Positions 58,603 through 64,000 of a stretch of DNA of 64,000 nucleotides are shown piece by piece. This stretch comes from Dallia pectoralis (Eukaryota > Chordata > Actinopteri > Esociformes > Umbridae). The stretch's first letter is position 1; each line of letters starts with the position of its first letter. Under the pieces are notes generated by a model. It worked only from the letters and a program-made list of their open reading frames with translations. It was not told the DNA's origin and did not search any database. The stretch spans positions 310,001 through 374,000 of the forward strand of contig CM055756.1 of assembly GCA_029465975.1 (NCBI GenBank), written 5' to 3'. The position numbers were made by a program, and so were the translations under genes.

Positions 58603-59250
58603 CAGCCCTTAGTCCGGTGTTATCCCACTGTAATCCCTGTGTTAGGGTACCGTACTAGAATAACGTCAGCCCTTAGTCCGGTGTTATCCCACTGTAATCC
58701 CTGTGTTAGGGTACCGTACTAGAATAACGTCAGCCCTTAGTCCGGTGTTATCCCACTGTAATCCCTGTGTTAGGGTACCGTACTAGAATAACGTCAGCCC
58801 TTAGTCTGGTGTTAACCCACTGTAATCCCTGTGTTAGGGTACCGTACTAGAATAACGTCAGCCCTTAGTCCGGTGTTATCCCACTGTAATCCCTGTGTTA
58901 GGGTACCGTACTAGAATAACGTCAGCCCTTAGTCTGGTGTTAACCCACTGTAATCCCTGTGTTAGGGTACCGTACTAGAATAACGTCAGCCCTTAGTCTG
59001 GTGTTAACCCACTGTAATCCCTGTGTTAGGGTACCGTACTAGAATAACGTCAGCCCTTTGTCTGGTGTTATCTCACTGTAATCCCTGTGTTAGGGTACCG
59101 TACTAGAATAACGTCAGCCCTTAGTCTGGTGTTAACCCACTGTAATCCCTGTGTTAGGGTACCGTACTAGAATAACGTCAGCCCTTAGTCTGGTGTTAAC
59201 CCACTGTAATCCCTGTGTTAGGGTACCGTACTAGAATAACGTCAGCCCTT
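58603..59250 (+). repeat. 64-bp minisatellite
   Basis: Ten copies of a 64-bp unit (cagcccttagtccggtgtta, tcccactgtaatccctgtgt, tagggtaccgtactagaata, acgt). Variants agtccggtgttatc versus agtctggtgttaac segregate along the array; the final copy is cut after 'cagccctt'. Confidence 0.97.
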
Positions 59251-59369
59251 TTCCTTCAAACACTGAAATACGGTCTTCAAACATCATCAGCATTTCAACT
59301 TCCAAAGAATTCACCCTGATTCATACATCTGACGGGTTATCTGATTGGCCGATTAGCAGAACAAGCATA

Positions 59370-59800
59370 CTGCCTTTATTTTAATGTCGGTCACAGCCTT
59401 CAAGATCAGTATTAGCTATTAGGTATTTGGGAAATCCTAGACCAAACCACATTATCGGGCGGGCCACAGTCCCACTGAGGGGATTCTCCAGGTCTTCCTC
59501 ACAGTGTGGCGATAAGTGTTGTGTGGGTTGTCTCAGCGTGGTCCTGCTCTTCTCCGCATCACACCGTGCCATTCACTGACCCCTGTAATCCCGAACCCCT
59601 GCTGCTGCGCTGCCTTTCAGTGCCGCCGTAATTTACTGGTAGCTATTGGCCCCCAACTGTGATATTAATTCAGACACTTGCTATCGTCTCTATTATCCAA
59701 GCGGTGGCCCTCGCCCCTTCACGTTTAATCACAAGCCACTGAGTAAATGCTCTGAGTTTCTGACTGAGATTCACCCTGGTGTGTTATTCAGAACCCTTAG
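59370..59800. promoter_or_regulatory. Candidate conserved non-coding element
   Basis: Repeat-free, balanced-composition sequence with 'cgtaatttactggtagctat', 'gtgatattaattcagacact' and 'cacgtttaatcac', surrounded by repeats. It looks like constrained non-coding DNA, but without alignment this is an impression. Confidence 0.25.
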
Positions 59801-60397
59801 GATTCCTTAGTTCTGTCAATGCGGGCTAACCCGACTATAGTCCGAGCAGATCTGCTCCAAATCTAGGCCTTTTAAATTACAATAGGCATCTATGTACCTC
59901 CACACATTCACACAAAGGCACTAATTTAAAAAGTAAAATGTTGGGCCTTCTGACATTGTAGTGTGAAGTTACGACCAACCTTCACACCATTTCTTCACTG
60001 GTAGCATATGCCGATTTCCGAAGGATGTTCATTTTCATGAAAGCGTACGAAAGTAATGGTGTCATCAAGTGAATACCGGATAACATTAATATGAAGACAG
60101 TTCCTTAGCTGCGAATCAAGCTATGATTGATATGGCAAGCTAGAAAATTTAGCATCTTGATTAAATTACAAGCATCTAAAATTACTAACTGCCTTAAAAC
60201 AAACTCTGCTACCTTATACAAACCTTATTACAATCATAACATGGAACAGCTTTACAAATTAGCATAATAATTATAGTAATAGTGCAAGCGTACACAGGAG
60301 TAAAATGGCTAACTATTCTTTCTTAACCCTTCGAGAAGCTCTCTGAATACTGTTTCTTCACATCTTCCCAACTATCTAAGAAAAACATGGCTTTTTC
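59801..60397. other. Non-coding, nothing recognised
   Basis: AT-rich single-copy sequence. Confidence 0.35.
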
Positions 60398-60766
60398 ATG
60401 CAGAAGCGGTTTTGCCCTGTGAGTCAGGATTGCTATATACACTTACCTATATCTATATTACCTATATCTATATTACCTATGTCTTATCTGCATAACCTTT
60501 ATTGGGACAACACAGCGCTTCTACTCATTTTATTATGCATTTTTAACCCTTGGCCCAAAGACCTCTGTAATTCTTGTGGTTCTACTAAGAAATGTGTCAC
60601 ACTAGCTTGGGGCATAACACTTTTTTCCCTCAGAGGATTCCATAGAAGAACGACTATAGTGCTCAGTAGTCGTGGGCCCGTCTGGAATTCTCCTCAACCT
60701 CCAGCAACATATTTAAAAACAATTCAAAAGCTTAAAAAAATGCTAAATTATCAATTAGCTGTGTAA
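60398..60766 (+). mobile_element. Possible LINE C-terminal remnant
   Basis: A 122-codon frame whose end (LSSRGPVWNSPQPPATYLKT, IQKLKKMLNYQL) resembles the 'RGPxxWNSLP...K..LKKxL' end of non-LTR reverse transcriptases. The upstream part has no recognisable motif, and the ATG is probably incidental. Confidence 0.4.
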
Positions 60767-61067
60767 ACCTTAATTGTCATGTGAGGCATGTCCCTGGTGT
60801 TTCATAAGGCTAGGTTATATTTTCACAGGAATCTTGTAATAGCTAAGTGTGTTACGAAAAAATCCACTCCTAATAGTACTTTGTGCTGTACAGTATGTTC
60901 GTTTGTATATTTAAACTGTACAATTTTACATTTTTCTCTTTGGTGAGCTAGATAAGGACTGCAGCTAGGTGCAATTCTAGACCATCAAAGTGCCAGTGTC
61001 AAACATGTGCTTCCACATCCTGGAATGTCAATGGGCAGTACAGCAAAACTGTGGCCTCACACAGCCG

Positions 61068-61152
61068 TTTTATGGCATACACATCTGGCCACGTCATACA
61101 CATATGGCCACGCCATACACATCTGGCCACGCCATACACATCTGTCCACGCC
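61068..61152 (+). repeat. ~20-bp tandem repeat
   Basis: Four copies of 'catacacatctggccacgc' with point variants. Confidence 0.9.
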
Positions 61153-62089
61153 TGAAGTCAGGATGAGACTATGCACAGCACCAGGCAAAAGTAATGTGTG
61201 TGTAAACAAACAGAGTGTGGAGGTGTCGGGCAATGGAACAGAAACACCACCGCAGAGAAAAACAATCAAACATCTGGCCTGTGGACTGACTGGCTGACTG
61301 ACAGATTAGCACACTGCCTGACTAATTAACTGACAGACTGAGGGGCTGACTGAATGTCTGACTGGCTGACTGCCTGACCAAAGCAGCAGTGGGTGAATCA
61401 TTACCTAAATGACCTCTCCAAAAATCATGAAAGACAGCATCTCAACCTAAACACGTCGATGTCAGATTGAAAAAAGTGACCGGGTTAATGGATCTCAAAG
61501 CAAGTGATTGGATAAGCAGCGATTTCTGTGTGTGTGTTGGTGTCTACGTAGATGTGGAGAACACCTGTAGTAGTTTCACAGTTTCTACAACATGATTATG
61601 GATTATATCACAGCCATGGGGCCCGCTTGGGAAGGCAACTCTTCAGGAGAGTCAAAGTCCCCCTCTGTCCTGCTGTAGACTTGTGCAGCATGTGTCCCTC
61701 CCTCTCTCACTGTCCTGGTCTTCTGTCCCAGATAATTCTACAGAATTCCAGTGGGCCCCCAGCCAGACTTCCCTCCAGCAAGTCTCATGTAGCTGTTGTC
61801 TGTTTAAAGTTGTACAATACTGACTCGAACGTTTACAATAGTGACTTTTAACCAATGACACAACTTGTCACCTCGTCTCCCTCCCGAGCAAGACCGGAAT
61901 ATTAGTAGCTAGTCTACATTGAAAATGAGCGTGTTTGGGATTGGAGGGATAATAGTATGAATGTTTACAGGAAGTTTAATGAAGTTTAAGTTTAATTAAC
62001 TAGTCAATGCAAATGGAAAAAGTTTCAAAAGGAGAATATCTTAGGCACTTGGCACAGTTGTGTATAATTAACCAATCTCGCAGATGTCT
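61153..62089. other. Non-coding, nothing recognised
   Basis: A short imperfect 'gactgactgactg' stretch at 61285-61380; no gene. Confidence 0.35.
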
Positions 62090-62880
62090 TCTGGTCATTT
62101 ATGCCTATATCAAAAGATGCGGGCCTTCTAATTGTACCTCAAATTTAAAAACAAACAGCCTCTATTATGGAATGAGCTGCCAATCTTGGTTAGAAATGTA
62201 GACTCAGTTCAAACTTTTAAGTCACTATTAGAAACATATCTTTTCAGCATAGTGTATTATGGCCCAGGTAACGAAGGTGAACCGAAGGCTCTGAATTAAT
62301 TCTGCCCTGCTGTCTTTGCCGGCAGGTTCTCATCTCCCCTGGGATGTCCTCTCTCCCAATTCCTGCCCAGGGGGTGGAGTCACTGGCTCGCTATAGTTCT
62401 CATTGGTCCCCTCAATTCTAGTAACTCTGTGAGCAACACCAAACGTCCCAGAGTGGTTGCGGTTGACTGATGCTTGGTAAAGTGGGTGGGTGTTTTCCGG
62501 AGTGTTGGGCCCTGTCTAGGGTTTACCCTGTTCAGGGCCACAGTTTCACTTGACCCCCCCGTTTAATTTTTAAAATGTATGCCGCTATACTATTGTGCCA
62601 GGGACGTAGAGAACTAGGGTGTCTAACCTTTCCCTGTGTCTTGTGATCTATTTTATTGACTCTTTGCATTTAAACAATGCATTTAATAAATAGTAAACTA
62701 AATTATCATAAGTTCACCCAGTACAGCCAGAAGAGGACTGGCCACCCCTCAGAGCCTGGTTCCTCTCTAGGTTTCCTCTTACATTGTGCTCTCTCATGTG
62801 GGTGTTTGTAAAAGCACTTTGTGACAACTTTGTTGTAAAAAAGGCTTATAAAATAAATCTGATTGATTGATTGGTTGAGT
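62090..62880 (+). mobile_element. Composite fish interspersed repeat with RT-like C-terminus
   Basis: Starts with a frame resembling a LINE end (LYYG/LWNEL-like, then DSVQTFKSLLETYLFS in a shifted frame), followed by 'cccctgggatgtcctctctc', 'cagagtggttgcggttgact', 'agaagaggactggccacccc', 'cagagcctggttcctctcta' and 'gcactttgtgacaactttgt', ending 'aaataaatctgattgattga'. The fullest copy of the family also seen at 37.3 and 38.8 kb. Confidence 0.7.
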
Positions 62881-63039
62881 CACAGATGCCCCTTTAATAA
62901 AGACTAACACAGTAAACACAAACAATTAACCAATACATTTGAAATATACATTATAATTCATACACCCCCGGTCAGCCCAGTCTATTCCAACCCCGCTCAG
63001 AAAATAAGAATGTGCCTGTGTTCATTTTGTAATGTTTTT

Positions 63040-63450
63040 AATGATCGGGCCTCCTCTTGGGTTTGTTACAGTAACTGTACTCTGCTTTGCCAGGCTTCAA
63101 CCCTTTACCCTTGGGGACAATAGGGCTCCTGGGAGGCAGACAATCTGAGAGAGGCTCTGTCCCCAACTCTCTCTCCACACTCACATTGTGCACACAATTA
63201 AGCACAGGGACAGAGCAATTGCTTAATTGGAGGAAAATAGCTTCTTTATGCAGGCTTCTGCCCACACAGATCATCTGCTGTCCAGTTGCCCACTGCAGTG
63301 TGGTCCTCCAGTTCTGCTATTGGTTTGGGCCCCTGAGTGCAACGTTGAAATATGTCTTGTTAAATTGGGAGCTGGCATGATAACAATGGGGATATTTCAG
63401 CGCTGTGATTGGATGTCAGTGTCCCTGACCCTAACCCAGTGACATTATAA
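63040..63450. promoter_or_regulatory. Candidate conserved non-coding element
   Basis: Repeat-free stretch with two closely spaced homeodomain-type sites (cacacaattaagcac and agcaattgcttaattgg) and 'gcttctttatgcaggc'. Reads like a developmental enhancer, but unaligned. Confidence 0.25.
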
Positions 63451-63854
63451 GAGAACTATGTGTCTTCAGCTTTTTCATAAGACAAATTGTTATGGCTTAA
63501 AATATTGAGTGAGAGAAAGTTGATGCGATGGTAAAGTTGTCCAGAGGGTTCTGCAATCTGTACTATAGAACCATCCCATAATGTCACAGAAACAGAACCG
63601 CAGACATGCCCTGGGCACCCATTATTGACACTTCATGTGTTCCTGAGCGAATTCTGGGTTTTGAAAGCATTTAAGTTAACCTGTCGTGGCCAAGTGAATG
63701 ACACCGTGGGTAGAGGAGTACGTACCCCAACATAATGCTCACTAAACAGAATATATGACAGTCCCCACTGCTCCCCAGTCAGGATACGGATCAGTCTCCC
63801 CAGAACCTTCTATTGGACTGACTAACTCGGACACACATGACCACATCCACTAAT

Positions 63855-64000
63855 ATTAAATATACCAGACCAGTGCATATATATTATATATACATAATAA
63901 TGCCTGGTTTCATATATACCAGACCAGTGCATATATGTATATTATATATAATAACGCCTGGTTTCATATATACCAGACCAGTGCATATATGTATATTATA
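63855..64000 (+). repeat. ~60-bp AT-rich tandem repeat, cut by window end
   Basis: Units of 'ataccagaccagtgcatata' plus 'gcctggtttcatatata' repeated at least 2.5 times and continuing past the window. Confidence 0.9.

Overview
This is vertebrate nuclear DNA, most likely from a teleost fish. Both recognisable protein-coding genes are split by GT-AG introns. The interspersed repeats (Tc1/mariner with TA duplications, hAT with 8-bp duplications, LINE 3' ends, a tRNA-headed SINE) and the many micro- and minisatellites are typical of ray-finned fish. The repeat types would fit a salmonid or pike relative, but I cannot fix the species.

There are two confident genes, and they converge. PAM16 (TIM16/Magmas, mitochondrial import motor) is on + with four certain coding exons at 7871-11291 and a probable ATG-only first exon near 5.78 kb. 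GLIS2 (Kruppel-like five-zinc-finger repressor, NPHP7 in human) is on - with six coding exons from 30231 down to 24717, giving a 514-residue protein. Human 16p13.3 has the same tail-to-tail pair (GLIS2 / PAM16-CORO7), so this looks like conserved synteny. CORO7 is not visible in the first 5 kb. A partial, unidentified coiled-coil gene lies there on - (732-1330), with two phase-compatible alternative last exons.

Layout: 0-5.5 kb, the coiled-coil gene end, a promoter-like segment (about 3.3-3.4 kb) and a hairpin MITE. 5.5-11.4 kb, PAM16, with a 1.45-kb 23-bp minisatellite in intron 1 and LINE/Tc1 remnants in intron 4. 11.4-24.7 kb, the inter-gene space, full of nested transposons (a hAT inside a Tc1, next to a near-intact Tc1), LINE fragments, an X-box and a rearranged MITE. 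24.7-30.3 kb, GLIS2, with introns largely made of tandem repeats plus one hAT. 30.3-64 kb, upstream of GLIS2: no confident gene, but about a dozen minisatellites, a tandemly amplified SINE head, a Harbinger-like element, one good promoter-like cluster and two candidate conserved non-coding segments.

The most notable features are structural. Intron 5 of GLIS2 is almost entirely a 23-bp tandem array whose unit copies the exon-5 splice donor, giving many decoy 5' splice sites. Intron 3 is an array of half X-box (RFX-like) motifs in a ciliopathy gene. A tRNA-derived SINE head has expanded to 13 tandem copies. A 32-bp minisatellite grew from the transposase HGGG..MVW region of a Tc1 copy. A MITE carries a templated 145-bp insert copied from 1.6 kb away. 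I found no CRISPR, operon, viral or toxin gene. Very long open frames through minisatellites (for example 972 codons at 50.5-53.4 kb) are not genes.
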